Part shown: positions 57,602 to 64,000 of the stretch, in pieces
How the letters are laid out: every line of letters begins with the position of its first letter
How positions within the stretch are numbered: the stretch's first letter is position 1
NCBI RefSeq assembly: GCF_040678635.1
Contig: NZ_JBFATZ010000001.1
Span: 186,001 to 250,000 of the forward strand
Source: Thermopolyspora sp040678635
GTDB lineage: Bacteria > Actinomycetota > Actinomycetes > Streptosporangiales > Streptosporangiaceae
Direction of reading: 5' to 3'
DNA: 64,000 bases
Position numbers and translations under genes: made by a program
The notes under the pieces: model-generated
The model's input: only the letters and a program-made list of their open reading frames with translations
The model's database searches: none
Told to the model about the DNA's origin: nothing

Positions 57602-57797
57602 TCTGCGGTTTCGGTGTCACCGTCGCCCGCCGGTGCTCGCTTTCCATCTCGCCGGGGGCCCCGCGAGTCTGTACGTGGGGTCCTGGTCCCGCTGGATTAC
57701 CGATCCGGCACGTCCGGTGGCCGCTGGGGAGGAGTGATCTGCGGTTTCGGTGTCACCGTCGCCCGCCGGTGCTCGCTTTCCATCTCGCCGGGGTCCT
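57520..57797 (+). repeat. Repeats of the rhodanese gene 3' end (136-bp unit)
   Basis: A segment containing GGATTACCGATCCGGCACGT at the end of the gene (57558) is repeated at 57694, and GTGCTCGCTTTCCATCTCGC recurs at 57633 and 57769, all 136 bp apart. The unit spans the last coding part, the stop codon and the start of the spacer. Because 136 is not a multiple of 3, the copies are out of frame and not translated as a longer protein. The copies end about 110 bp before the CHAT gene stop codon. Confidence 0.88.
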
Positions 57798-57906
57798 GTC
57801 ACCCCACCCGCTCGGTCGCGTGCCGGCGACGAGTGATCCGAGGGCCGGTGGCGCGGGTTCGAGCCGGTTGGCCCGCAGGTGCCCCCACCGTCTGTGGTGA
57901 GGGGCT

Positions 57907-60741
57907 TCAGGAGCGGTGGGCCGGATCGTGGGGGAGAGGCCGCCGCGTGGCGGCTCTCGGGGCCTGGGGGCGAGGGGATGAGTCGGCGGGCCAGCCCGCG
58001 CCCAGGCAGATGAAGCCGGGGACGCCCGTCGCATCGGTGGCGGCGGCCAGTGCCTCGGCGGGGGCGATGCCGGTGGCGAGGAGGCGGTGGAAGGCGGTCA
58101 TCAAGGCGAGGGCCTCGTCGTCGCGTACGGGGACCAGGCTGGCCACGACGCAGGCGGAGCCGCGGTCGAGGAAGGTTCCCGCGAGGCCCAGCGGGGCGCC
58201 GTCGACCGGGGTGTGAGCCATCCCCGCGTCGCACGCCGAGAGCACCACCAGCCTTGGAGCCCGGTCCAGGCGCAGCAGGTCATAGGCCATCAATGGGCCG
58301 TCGTCGAGCGTGAGGCTGGACAGCAGCGGGCTGTGCGCGCAGAACACCCCGTGAGCCGCGATGTGCGCGATCTCGGCGGAGCCGAGCGCCCTCAGAACCG
58401 CGTCGGCACGTGGCGGGACGCGTACCGCGTCGTCGTGTACGCGCACCACCATCGACGCCTCCGCCTCGGCGTGGGCCAGTCCGGGCCCGGCGACCGCGAT
58501 CACCCGGGCCGCCGAGCGCCGCCTCGCGGGCGTGGCCGTCGTCACGCGTCGAACGGCGGGCGATGGCCGACGATCTGTGGCGACCACGACCCTCGCCGCC
58601 GCTGCGACGGCGGCCTTGGCGATGGGGGTGTCTATGGGAGTGTCTTCGGCCGTGGCCGTGGTGGTGCGTGGCGGCGCGACGGCGGTGAGCCAGGCGGTCG
58701 CGCTTGGCGCGACGCAGACCGCGCGGCCGCGCAGAGGCGGCAGAACCGGCCAGGGGACCGTGTGCAGCGCCCCCGTGGGAACGATCACCACGGGGACGTC
58801 TGAGGGAATCCCGGTGAGCGGGCCGAGGAGGAGGGCGGACACGGTGGCGGCCTCGCGGGCGATTCCGTCGCCCGTACCGGTGTCGCGCAGCCCTCTGCGG
58901 CGCAGGCAGTAGCGCAGCCGTACGGTCGCCTCCACGGCCGTGCGGTAGGACCCGAGGCGATGCAGGGTGGAGCCCAGACGGGTGGCCGTGACGGCGGTCA
59001 GGGCGTCGCCGTGCCGTACCAGCTCCAGCAGGACGGCGTCGCCGATGCTCTCATACAGGCGCTCGATGTCCGGCGCGACCGGTGGCTCGGCCCGCACGCA
59101 GGCGCGCCACCGCTCGGCCCAGGCCAGCACCGTCGCACCGTCGCCGCTCAGCAGCGCCGACTCCAGCCCCAGCTCGGCCAGTTCCTGGGCGGGGCGAGCG
59201 GCGTGAGCGCGGATGTCCCACGGCCCCTCGCGGCCTCCGAGAGCGCTCAGTCCGGCGCGCACCGCCTCCAGCGCCCCCGCGTGCTCGCCGGCGAGCCGCC
59301 TGCGCAGCGCCACGGCGTGGTGAAAGGTCAGTGTGCGGACCTGAGGCGGCATCCGGTCACGCGGTGCGGGACGCTTCCTGTACGGCGGGCGCGGTGACGC
59401 GTCCGGTTGAGGCGGGGCGGCGGGGACCTGGTGGCGGTCCGGCCGCCTCGCCGGGCCGGGCGCGGGCGCTAGGGCGGTGGAGGGCGCCTGATCGTGACGG
59501 TGTGCGGGGCCGGGGTGGGACGCGGGAGGTTCGCATAGGGCGACCACCAGGTCGAGTTGGGCCTCGGCGGTGTGGGTGTCGCCGAGGTCGGCGGCGAGGC
59601 GGGCGGCGGTCAGCCGGAGGGCGGCCGCGTTGGCGAACCAGTCGGCGTCGTGGAGGGCGTCGGCGCAGGCGAGCACCTCGGCGAGGAGGCCGGGGGCGGC
59701 GGGGTCGAGGGCGAGGCGGGCGCGTACGGCGACGTCGTCGGCGAGTGGGATCCAGGTGTGCCGATCCTGGCTCTCCAGCGCCTGGCGGGCGAGCCTGACG
59801 GTTTCGATCGCGCCGTGAGGGTTGCCGGCCAGGAGCTCCACCTGGGCGAGGAACAGGCGGGCTTCGGCGAGGTGGACGAGCGCTCCCGCGGCGGTCAGCT
59901 CGGGTACGGCCTGCCGCAGCAGGGCGCGTGCCTCTCCGGGGAGATGAGCGGCGACGAGGGCCTCGGCGAAGTCGCTGCGGAGGGCGGCGAGACGTTCCGG
60001 GTAACCGGCCAGGCGGTGCTCGACGGACGCGAACGATGCGAAGGCCGCCGGGATGTCCCCGCGCCGGACGGCGTTGAACGACAGATTGGCCTCGGCGAGC
60101 CTGCTCACGTAGTCGAGCCCGGCCTCGGCGGCGACCCGCAGACAGTCGGCGAGGTCCTCCGCCCCCGAGTCGTGATCGCCCAGGTAGGTCAGGGCGAGCC
60201 CGCGGTTGAGCAGGACCGCGCTGCGCAGACGGGGATCGGCGTCCGCGCCGCGCCCGTCGAGGGCGCTGTCGCACAGGCGTACGGCCTCGACGTGGCGGCC
60301 GAGCCGTACCAGGGCGATCGCCCGCTGGACGGCGAGCGCGGCCCGATCCTCCTCCGGCAGATCCTGCTCCGCCTGGTCGGCGAGCTGCAGCGCACCCGAC
60401 GGATCGCCTTGCTCGGTCCGCACCGACACCAGCGACATGCGCGCCTGGGCCAGCCGCCGGGGGACGTCCGCGCCCACCCGGATGGCCTCTTGCAGGTGTG
60501 TCTCCGCCAGCGGGAGGTCGCCGAGCTCACGGGCCGCGAGCGCGAGCGCCCGCCACGCCACCGAGGCCGCCTCCGCGTCGCCCCGCGCCGTGGCCTCGTC
60601 GAGCACCCGCCGCGCGTCCTTCCGCGCCAGGTGCGGATCGATCCCGGAGGTTCTGATCGCCCGCTCGGCTGCCGCGATGAGCCGGGCGGGGTCGTCGTCC
60701 GGTGACCGGGCCGGGCGGTCGGCCGGGGTGGCGTCCGTCAT
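57907..60741 (-). CDS. TPR-CHAT (caspase-like) protease protein
   Basis: 944 residues from the ATG at 60741 (GGGAG about 10 bases upstream). Residues 20-430 and 485-640 are TPR-like helical repeats, interrupted by a Pro/His/Arg-rich disordered linker near 430-480. The CHAT domain occupies about 650-925: VIVPTGALHTVPWPVLPPL, then EIAHIAAHGVF with catalytic His797, LVVLSACDAG with catalytic Cys837, and a GLAGTFLDRGSACVVASLVPV segment. CHAT proteins are caspase/separase-fold cysteine proteases that are activated through their TPRs. Here it is the last gene of an operon with an ECF sigma factor, suggesting it cleaves a partner to control the sigma. A strong hairpin separates it from the upstream gene. 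Confidence 0.88.
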   Translation of the reverse strand: MTDATPADRPARSPDDDPARLIAAAERAIRTSGIDPHLARKDARRVLDEATARGDAEAASVAWRALALAARELGDLPLAETHLQEAIRVGADVPRRLAQARMSLVSVRTEQGDPSGALQLADQAEQDLPEEDRAALAVQRAIALVRLGRHVEAVRLCDSALDGRGADADPRLRSAVLLNRGLALTYLGDHDSGAEDLADCLRVAAEAGLDYVSRLAEANLSFNAVRRGDIPAAFASFASVEHRLAGYPERLAALRSDFAEALVAAHLPGEARALLRQAVPELTAAGALVHLAEARLFLAQVELLAGNPHGAIETVRLARQALESQDRHTWIPLADDVAVRARLALDPAAPGLLAEVLACADALHDADWFANAAALRLTAARLAADLGDTHTAEAQLDLVVALCEPPASHPGPAHRHDQAPSTALAPAPGPARRPDRHQVPAAPPQPDASPRPPYRKRPAPRDRMPPQVRTLTFHHAVALRRRLAGEHAGALEAVRAGLSALGGREGPWDIRAHAARPAQELAELGLESALLSGDGATVLAWAERWRACVRAEPPVAPDIERLYESIGDAVLLELVRHGDALTAVTATRLGSTLHRLGSYRTAVEATVRLRYCLRRRGLRDTGTGDGIAREAATVSALLLGPLTGIPSDVPVVIVPTGALHTVPWPVLPPLRGRAVCVAPSATAWLTAVAPPRTTTATAEDTPIDTPIAKAAVAAAARVVVATDRRPSPAVRRVTTATPARRRSAARVIAVAGPGLAHAEAEASMVVRVHDDAVRVPPRADAVLRALGSAEIAHIAAHGVFCAHSPLLSSLTLDDGPLMAYDLLRLDRAPRLVVLSACDAGMAHTPVDGAPLGLAGTFLDRGSACVVASLVPVRDDEALALMTAFHRLLATGIAPAEALAAATDATGVPGFICLGAGWPADSSPRPQAPRAATRRPLPHDPAHRS

Positions 60742-60827
60742 CGATCGCTGCTCTCCCGGAGGGGGGCGGGATGGGGGCTGACGAGGAGCGGCCCGTGGGC
60801 CGATTCGCGGCTTGCGCGTGTGCCGTT

Positions 60828-60865
60828 CCGTGGGGTGGGGCCATGGGGACGGCCCCACCCCACGG
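60828..60865 (-). terminator. Perfect 15-bp hairpin between the small operon protein and CHAT gene
   Basis: CCGTGGGGTGGGGCC (60828-60842) is exactly complementary to 60851-60865, loop 8 bases, 6 bp after the stop of the preceding gene and 87 bp before the CHAT start codon. It lies within a same-strand operon, so it may attenuate CHAT expression or stabilise the sigma-end transcript; no U-run follows. Confidence 0.75.
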
Positions 60866-60870
60866 CGGCA

Positions 60871-61620
60871 TCAGTCGCCGGTGTGGAGCCAGCGGGTGGC
60901 GACGGTGGGGCGGCCCGGGAGGTGGCAGGCGATGCTGAGCCAGCCGACGGGCAGGCCGGTGGCGGCGAAGTAGCCGGTCTCGGTGGGGAGCCGCACCCAG
61001 CGGTCGTGCGGAGTGCGAATGACGATCCTGCCGCGGGCGGGGGACGCGGCAGGGGACGGGTGCCCGTGCTCGTGGACGGCGGCGTGGTCCGGGGCGGGCG
61101 CGCGTTCGGCGGAAGGGACGGGGCCACGGGTGAGAGCCTCGCCGGAGGCGGTGTGATCTACGGCGGCGGGCCCGTCCGGCGGGAGAGCGAGGCCCTCGTG
61201 GGCCTGGTCCTCCAGGGTGTGGTCTCCCGAGGCGTGGACCCTCGAGGCGTGGACCCCCAGGGTGTGGTCCCCCGGGGCGTGTTTCACCAGGGTGGGGTCC
61301 GCCGGGATGTGTTTCACCAGGGTGGGGTCCGTCGGCGCGGGGTCCGGGGAGAAGGTCACCTGACCGGCGACGTCGATGCGGCCGTCGGTGTGGGTCAGTT
61401 CGACGTCGATGGTGACGCCGGGGGCGGCGAAGCGGTGCAGGCGGGGTTCGGTGCCGTCGCGCGCGCCGGTGGGCCGGGGGAGCGGGACGAGTTCGGCGGT
61501 GAGGGCGCCGGGCAGGCGCAGCGCGTACGCGGCGCGGGCGGCGGCCGACACCGACAGGGGGGCGGGGTCCACGCCCGCGCCGATGCGGAGCGCGGCGAGC
61601 AGGTACACCTCGTCGATCAC
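60871..61620 (-). CDS. Unknown operon protein between sigma factor and CHAT gene
   Basis: 249 residues from a GTG at 61620 that overlaps the preceding stop as GTGA, with GGAGGTC just upstream. The N-terminus is IDEVYLLAALRIGAGVDPAPLSVSAAARAAYALRLPGAL, a helical stretch like those of small partners of ECF sigma factors. The middle (about 100-185) is a low-complexity His/Asp/Pro region made of repeated (A/P)DPTLVKH and HASGDHTL units. The C-terminus (GRIVIRTPHDRWVRLPTETGYFAATGLPVGWLSIACHLPG) is a short beta-rich domain. Not a recognised family. In type III-E CRISPR systems a protein cleaved by a TPR-CHAT protease binds the sigma factor; this could be an analogous target (inference). Confidence 0.75.
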   Translation of the reverse strand: MIDEVYLLAALRIGAGVDPAPLSVSAAARAAYALRLPGALTAELVPLPRPTGARDGTEPRLHRFAAPGVTIDVELTHTDGRIDVAGQVTFSPDPAPTDPTLVKHIPADPTLVKHAPGDHTLGVHASRVHASGDHTLEDQAHEGLALPPDGPAAVDHTASGEALTRGPVPSAERAPAPDHAAVHEHGHPSPAASPARGRIVIRTPHDRWVRLPTETGYFAATGLPVGWLSIACHLPGRPTVATRWLHTGD

Positions 61621-61811
61621 GGGACGACCTCCAGGATCTTGCGTAGGCGGCCCAGGCAGCGTCCGCGCATCGGTTCCACGCTGCCGATCGGCAGGTTTGG
61701 CCGGGCGGCGGCCGACACCGAGAGGGGAGCGGGGTCCACGCCCGAGAGGGGGACGGGGTCCACCCCCGCGCCGATGCGGAGGGCGGCGAGCAGGTATACC
61801 TCGTCGATCAT
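61617..61811 (-). CDS. Mini-ORF B: operon-protein N-terminus fused to sigma region 4 helix
   Basis: 64 residues. The first 34 match the start of the downstream gene (IDEVYLLAALRIGAGVDP...), with one internal 8-residue duplication (GVDPVPLSGVDPAPLS). The last 26 match the end of the sigma factor (NLPIGSVEPMRGRCLGRLRK). It has its own GGAGG-TC ribosome site and overlaps its neighbours by 4 bp on both sides (ATGA upstream, GTGA downstream). Residue 46, in the presumed DNA-recognition helix, is Glu here. It differs from mini-ORF A at about 11 of 191 bases by eye. Whether it is translated is unknown. Confidence 0.6.
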   Translation of the reverse strand: MIDEVYLLAALRIGAGVDPVPLSGVDPAPLSVSAAARPNLPIGSVEPMRGRCLGRLRKILEVVP

Positions 61812-62014
61812 GGGATGACCTCCAGGATCTTGCGTAGGCGGCCCAGGCAGCGTCCGCGCATCGGCCTGACACTGCCGATCGGCAGGTTCAGCCGGGCGGC
61901 GGCCGACACCGAGAGGGGAGCGGGGTCCACGCCCGAGAGGGAGGCGGGGTCCACCCCCGCGCCGATGCGGAGGGCGGCGAGCAGGTACACCTCGTCGATC
62001 ATGGGACGACCTCC
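61621..62014 (-). repeat. 191-bp tandem repeat across the sigma/operon-protein junction
   Basis: Start codons at 62002, 61811 and 61620 are exactly 191 bp apart. The repeats are about 94% identical by eye. Each unit contains the 3' end of the sigma gene, a GGAGG site and the 5' end of the next gene. Because 191 is not a multiple of 3, every copy ends in a stop that overlaps the next start by 4 bp. Confidence 0.92.
61808..62002 (-). CDS. Mini-ORF A: operon-protein N-terminus fused to sigma region 4 helix
   Basis: 64 residues with the same layout as mini-ORF B: N-terminal IDEVYLLAALRIGAGVDPAS..., an internal 8-residue duplication, and the C-terminal LNLPIGSVRPMRGRCLGRLR fragment of sigma region 4.2. 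The start overlaps the sigma stop as ATGA, and GGAGG at 62010-62014 lies inside the sigma coding sequence. Residue 46, in the recognition helix, is Arg. Leu38 is kept, where mini-ORF B has Pro. The fragment lacks the first helix of the HTH, so it could hardly bind DNA alone but might interact with the sigma factor, RNA polymerase or the CHAT partner. Translation is unproven. Confidence 0.6.
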   Translation of the reverse strand: MIDEVYLLAALRIGAGVDPASLSGVDPAPLSVSAAARLNLPIGSVRPMRGRCLGRLRKILEVIP

Positions 62015-62529
62015 AGGATCTTGCGTAGGCGGCCCAGGCAGCGTCCGCGCATCGGCCCGACGCTGCCGATCGGCAGGTTCAGGCGGGCGGCGATCCTGGC
62101 GTAGCCGCTCTCCGGCGTGGTCACCAGCAGGCGCAGCAACGTACGGCATGGCTCGTCGAGGTTGTCGACGGCCTGCCACAGGCGCCGGGCCTCGTCGGCG
62201 GAGAGCACGGCCAGCGCGGGGTCGGCGTCGGGCTCGGCGGTTTCGGGCGGGGTGCACATCGGCGTCACCCGGCGGGCCTTGCGGCACAGCAGGGCCGCCT
62301 CGTTGCGGGTCGTGGTGACCAGCCACGCCCCGATCCTGGACGGGTCGCGGATGCGGTCGAGGCTCTCGACCAGCCGGAGCCACGCGGCCTGAACCGCGTC
62401 GGCGGCGTCGGTGGCGCTCAGTCCGAAGGCGCGGGCGACCGCCCACATCCGGGGGCCGAAGGCGGCCTCAAGCTCGTCCCAGTCGGCCTGATCCACAGGC
62501 AGCCGCGGGAACGTGTCGTCATCGATCAT
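61999..62529 (-). CDS. ECF sigma factor of the CHAT operon
   Basis: 176 residues. Region 2: FGPRMWAVARAFGLSATDAADAVQAAWLRLVESLDRIRDPSRIGAWLVTTTRNEA (about 24-80). Region 4: QAVDNLDEPCRTLLRLLVTTPESGYARIAARLNLPIGSVGPMRGRCLGRLRKIL (about 117-172). No region 1.1/3 or C-terminal sensor extension, so it is a minimal ECF sigma. A Pro/Asp/Glu linker joins the two regions. It heads the leftward operon with the mini-ORFs, the unknown protein and the TPR-CHAT protease. The 319-bp region upstream would carry its promoter. ECF sigmas with CHAT partners are known in actinomycetes; signal and targets are unknown. Confidence 0.88.
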   Translation of the reverse strand: MIDDDTFPRLPVDQADWDELEAAFGPRMWAVARAFGLSATDAADAVQAAWLRLVESLDRIRDPSRIGAWLVTTTRNEAALLCRKARRVTPMCTPPETAEPDADPALAVLSADEARRLWQAVDNLDEPCRTLLRLLVTTPESGYARIAARLNLPIGSVGPMRGRCLGRLRKILEVVP

Positions 62530-62848
62530 ATGGTGACTCTGTGAGTTCGGGAGGAGACGATGCGTGAGAACTGTAGCGCGGTGCGTTTCCTCGCCGTGAG
62601 GGTTCGGGGATTCCGCCTGCCCGCAGCGTTTTCGACTTGGTTACGCTAGGGATGAGGTGGAACAACGCTTTTGATATGGATGTTTACTGATCGTCGTTGT
62701 GTCGAAGCAGACACTTGTCAATTGCGATTCGGTATGAACTTGGTCTGGTGCCCGCACGCCGACGGACGGTAGTCTCTGTTCAGTCACATGTGATCATCCC
62801 TGTACGAGGACGTTGGGGAAGGCGAACCTCGTCGAATCGGGAGGTCCG
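62530..62848. other. Divergent promoter region of sigma and DUF3145 genes
   Basis: 319 bp with a markedly A/T-richer patch around 62660-62760. No palindrome or -35/-10 pair could be assigned with confidence. Confidence 0.4.
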
Positions 62849-63343
62849 GTGTCTGCTCGTGGCGTGCTGTATGTCCACTCGGCTCAGCCCGCGCTGTGCC
62901 CGCACATCGAATGGGCGGTGGCGGGTGTGCTTGGCGTGCCCGTCGACCTGTCGTGGACTCCTCAGCCTGCCGCGCCCGGATGTGTGCGGACTCAGGCGGA
63001 GTGGGTGGGCAGGCCGGGTACGGCTGCCAAGATCACCTCTTCGCTCATGGGCTGGCAACGCATCCGCTTTGAGATCACCGAGGATGCCTCGCCAGGAGTG
63101 GACGGCTCGCGACATGCCTACACGCCGACTCTGGGCGCCTTCACGGCCGTCATCGGGGCGAACGGCGACATCTTGGTGCCGGAGGACCGCCTGCGCAACA
63201 CGATGCTGAGGGCCGCGCAGGGCCGGGTGGTACTGGAGGAGGAGCTCGACCGTCTCCTCGGCAAGCAATGGGACGAGGAGCTGGAGCCCTTCCGCTACGC
63301 CGGCGACGGCGCACCCGTGCGCTGGCTGCACGCGGCCGTGTAG
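62849..63343 (+). CDS. DUF3145 family protein
   Basis: 164 residues from the GTG at 62849 (GGGAGG just upstream). ARGVLYVHSAQPALCPHIEWAVAGVLGVPVDLSW is the conserved N-terminus of this actinobacterial family; ITSSLMGWQRIRFEITEDASPGVDGSRHAYTPTLG and ELEPFRYAGDGAPVRWLHA follow. Found across actinomycetes, often near fatty-acid synthesis genes, with unknown function. No signal or membrane segment. Confidence 0.9.
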   Translation: MSARGVLYVHSAQPALCPHIEWAVAGVLGVPVDLSWTPQPAAPGCVRTQAEWVGRPGTAAKITSSLMGWQRIRFEITEDASPGVDGSRHAYTPTLGAFTAVIGANGDILVPEDRLRNTMLRAAQGRVVLEEELDRLLGKQWDEELEPFRYAGDGAPVRWLHAAV

Positions 63344-63583
63344 CCGACCGAGGCGTCCCCGCCGGTCGCCCGTCCCGCATGCCGCCCGTCCCACGTGCCG
63401 CCCGTCCTCGGGGCGGCGGGTCCACCCCGAGGGCCGTCCGCCTCGCCGGGCATCGCCTCTTCCCCTCTTGGCGCGATGACGGCCGGGCCCGAGCCGCTCG
63501 GTACGGCGGGCCCTCGCCGGCACGGCGGTGCCTGCTCTGCGGCGCCACCGCATTGCCGCCCCCTTCCCGGGTAGGGGCGGATT

Positions 63584-63898
63584 GTGACTTCCAGGAACGA
63601 CGACACGCGCGCCGGGAACGGGCGGGCCCAGGACCGCCCCGGCGCGATGACACCCGATGACACGCGGTCCTTGAGCGCATGGGAGGACGAGGAGGAGCCT
63701 CAGGATCCCCGGGCCCGGGTGGAAGAGATCGACAAGAGGCTGGCCGAACTGCGCGCCACCCTGGAGAACCGGCTCGAAGGACCCGGTGACCAGGTGGACG
63801 CCGCCACCATGCTGAACGTCCGTGACGAGATCATGTTGATGGTGGAGACGCTGGAGAACGAGAGACGCAGGCTCACCGGATCCAATAACGATCTGTAG
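63584..63898 (+). CDS. Small coiled-coil hypothetical protein
   Basis: 104 residues from a GTG at 63584 (AGGGG about 7 bases upstream). The N-terminal half is polar and disordered. The C-terminal half, RVEEIDKRLAELRATLENRLEGPGDQVDAATMLNVRDEIMLMVETLENERRRL, predicts a helical hairpin or coiled coil. Not assigned to a family. An internal ATG at 63647 is an alternative start. The window ends 102 bp later without further features. Confidence 0.6.
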   Translation: MTSRNDDTRAGNGRAQDRPGAMTPDDTRSLSAWEDEEEPQDPRARVEEIDKRLAELRATLENRLEGPGDQVDAATMLNVRDEIMLMVETLENERRRLTGSNNDL

Positions 63899-64000
63899 CG
63901 GCGGCGTCCGCGCCATGTCACCTACGTGCCTGGCACCCGCGCCGCATTGCTCCCCGTCCTGGTCAGGCAGGTGCCGCCCAATCGGCGTACGCGACGGCGC

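Noticed and set aside
61617..62014. CRISPR-like repeat or insertion-sequence ends
   Set aside because: The 191-bp units are exact direct copies of a gene junction, with no inverted terminal repeats and no transposase.

Overview
The window is high-GC DNA from a filamentous-type actinomycete. The marker genes are a HrdB-type principal sigma factor, a second gyrase-like ParE/ParC pair, small actinobacterial families (DUF7455, DUF5998, DUF3145), class II ribonucleotide reductase NrdJ, an F420-type luciferase-like oxidoreductase, Ser/Thr kinases and a CelR/CebR-type operator. The order and family mix fit Streptosporangiales (Streptosporangium/Nonomuraea-like), but the species cannot be fixed from sequence reading alone. 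Two runs of N (30485-30581 and 56173-56265) are assembly gaps, and both sit inside tandem-repeat arrays.

Layout. 1-5.4 kb: 3' part of nrdJ, a divergent HxlR regulator/MFS exporter pair, a MerR regulator and a threonine-aldolase-type PLP enzyme. 5.5-9.8 kb: two small basic ORFs ending at an intrinsic terminator, then a membrane Ser/Thr kinase with WD40-like repeats. 10-19.5 kb: sugar utilisation, with a LacI regulator, an ABC importer and a GH42 beta-galactosidase sharing two palindromic operators, plus a GH1 beta-glucosidase under a perfect CelR/CebR box. 19.6-27 kb: MarR/azoreductase pair, DoxX protein, a TPR-membrane protein with a flavin split-barrel-like tail, and a membrane protein with two CbbX-type AAA domains. 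27-33.4 kb: peptide/5-oxoproline catabolism (M20 peptidase, family 5 binding protein, PxpABC). 33.6-41 kb: hypothetical proteins, an HhH-GPD protein, a PAS-PAS-GAF-SpoIIE phosphatase and hrdB. 42.6-57.6 kb: core neighbourhood (DUF7455, parE, PepSY lipoprotein, peroxiredoxin-like protein, VOC protein, parC, PfkB kinase, GNAT-acyl-CoA-synthetase fusion, DUF5998, phosphodiesterase, rhodanese).

57.9-62.5 kb is the most unusual region. It is a leftward operon of an ECF sigma factor, two 64-codon mini-ORFs, a small unknown protein and a TPR-CHAT (caspase-like) protein. A 191-bp segment spanning the sigma 3' end and the start of the next gene is tandemly repeated. Each copy carries its own GGAGG ribosome site and ATGA/GTGA overlap, so the repeats form a chain of potentially translated mini-proteins: the N-terminus of the downstream protein fused to the sigma DNA-recognition helix. 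The helix differs at one residue between copies (G, R, E).

A second theme is a high density of short and long tandem repeats at gene 3' ends, especially between convergent genes (after nrdJ, ltaE, the AAA gene, the family 5 binding protein, the VOC gene and the rhodanese gene). In two cases the array is visibly built from copies of the gene's own 3' end.
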